From Chlamydiota bacterium (GTDB lineage: Bacteria; Auribacterota; UBA3054; B51-G9), in the NCBI GenBank assembly GCA_030596365.1, contig JAUVKG010000010.1, positions 1 through 18,423 on the forward strand: DNA of 18,423 nucleotides. Direction: 5' to 3'. Position numbers and translations under genes: made by a program. Position 1 is the stretch's first letter; each line of letters begins with the position of its first letter. The notes beneath the pieces are model-generated. The model worked only from the letters and a program-made list of their open reading frames with translations. It was not told the DNA's origin and did not search any database. Positions 17,638 to 18,423 of the stretch are shown piece after piece.

Positions 17638-18423
17638 ATGAAACATTTTACTATTTTACTATCTATCATATCTTTTTTCTCTTTTTCTGCTTTTGGAGAA
17701 GAAGTTTTAGAAATGAAAACCATTAAAGCACCAACTTTTATCAATCAGCGGAAAATAATTACTATTACGCCAAAAAGCGATTTCGTTAAACTTGGCGGGC
17801 GAATGGTCAATCCGCTTAAATCCATTGATTCAAAAGGAAAATATGTCAGTATGGCTACAACAGAACAACCTGTTAATGATTCTTTGCGGCTTGTTCAGCT
17901 TAATGGAGAAATGGATTCCGCGACTTTGAAAGAATTTGAACAACAAGGTTATAAAATTTATGGTTATATTCCCGATAATACTTATATCGTAAAAATCGAT
18001 TCTGTAAATCTTGGTAATGTTAAAGCAATGAACAAAGTTCGTTGGACAGGCAATTATGCTCCTGAATACCGCCTTTCAGACAAGTTAGATTATGTTCTGA
18101 AAATAAAAAGTCAAACCGAAAATATTACCGTTAAAGCTGTTTTTACGCCTGACTCAGATTTAAATTCTTGCATTTCCCAAACAAAAGCACTCGGAACTGT
18201 TGATTCCTGGACTGCCGATTCTTTAGAAATAATCTTAGAAATCACTCTTCCTGTATCCAAAATAAACGAATTAGCAAACCTGAGCCAAATCGTTTTTATT
18301 GAATATGCGCCACGACCGCGTTTTATGAACAATAAATCCGTTGATATTATGAGTGTTCGCGAAATGTGGGATGTTCGGGAATACTATGGAAGTAACGAGA
18401 TTGTTGCAATAGCCGACAGCGGA
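17638..18423 (+). CDS. Second S8-type secreted protease, N-terminal part (partial)
   Basis: The frame runs open from ATG 17638 to the window edge, giving the first 262 residues. GGAGGT (17628-17633) 4 nt upstream is the best ribosome site in the window. Residues 1-19 are a signal peptide (MKHFTILLSIISFFSFSAF). A long pro-region follows with KEFEQQGYKIYGYIPDNTYIVKI (about 101-123) and MNKVRWTGNYAPEYRLS, a pattern typical of the propeptide of Kp43-like subtilases. The last residues, EIVAIADSG, match the first strand of the S8 catalytic domain, placing the catalytic aspartate at D260. The histidine and serine lie beyond the window, so activity and any C-terminal anchor cannot be judged. It differs clearly from the S8 protein at 14909 and is not a tandem duplicate. 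Confidence 0.85.
   Translation, partial: MKHFTILLSIISFFSFSAFGEEVLEMKTIKAPTFINQRKIITITPKSDFVKLGGRMVNPLKSIDSKGKYVSMATTEQPVNDSLRLVQLNGEMDSATLKEFEQQGYKIYGYIPDNTYIVKIDSVNLGNVKAMNKVRWTGNYAPEYRLSDKLDYVLKIKSQTENITVKAVFTPDSDLNSCISQTKALGTVDSWTADSLEIILEITLPVSKINELANLSQIVFIEYAPRPRFMNNKSVDIMSVREMWDVREYYGSNEIVAIADSG

Noticed and set aside
18111..18332. 73-residue minus-strand ORF near the end
   Set aside because: It lies opposite the open frame of the second S8 protease, which has a perfect ribosome site and signal peptide.

Overview
The window is about 18.4 kb of AT-rich bacterial chromosome carrying mostly housekeeping genes. It holds a tRNA-Ser, Shine-Dalgarno sites, sigma70-like promoters, single-copy metabolic genes (nadA, hisD, def, uppP) and one protease with a PEP-CTERM-like C-terminal anchor. 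That anchor, the two secreted S8 peptidases, and the abundance of short hairpin and tandem repeats between genes suggest an uncultivated Gram-negative-type lineage, perhaps Planctomycetota (Phycisphaerae-like) or a PVC relative. This placement is an inference with low confidence.

Layout. 1-150: C-terminal end of a zinc-ribbon protein (+). 222-311: tRNA-Ser(GGA) (-). 511-5129 (all -): nadA, a family 2 glycosyltransferase, uppP with a coupled 49-residue membrane micro-ORF, a class I aminotransferase, and a 24-codon remnant that looks like the start of an Lrp/AsnC regulator. 5172-5244: a divergent promoter region with an inverted repeat. 5276-7186 (+): hisD and def. 7206-13483 (+): a purine oxidation cluster with an 8-oxoguanine deaminase-like amidohydrolase and the FAD, 2Fe-2S and molybdopterin subunits of a xanthine dehydrogenase-type enzyme. 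A GxxExxY-family PD-(D/E)XK nuclease-like gene sits between the 2Fe-2S and molybdopterin subunits. 13652-18423 (+): an exported endonuclease/exonuclease/phosphatase-fold protein, an S8 protease with a PEP-CTERM-like tail, a DUF4190-like and a DUF2752 membrane protein, and the start of a second S8 protease that runs off the window.

The remarkable part is the repeat landscape. Nearly every intergenic space holds a short tandem array with a period of 7, 8 or 16 bp, resembling the STRR heptamers of heterocystous cyanobacteria but with many different unit sequences. These arrays or related hairpin elements supply the stop codon of at least eight reading frames (zinc-ribbon protein, nadA, glycosyltransferase, uppP, aminotransferase, Lrp remnant, 2Fe-2S subunit, molybdopterin subunit). 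Most units contain a stop triplet, and since 7, 8 and 16 are not multiples of 3, an array of three or more units puts stops in all three frames. One heptamer array lacks forward stops and is translated, forming the membrane helix of the PEP-CTERM-like anchor. A 29-nt hairpin repeat found twice between genes is also present, in frame, inside the molybdopterin subunit gene. The GxxExxY gene is bracketed by two 16-bp arrays whose units are reverse complements at 13 of 16 positions. Together they look like a composite insertion of about 1.3 kb inside the xanthine dehydrogenase operon, and this is the best candidate for an undescribed system here.
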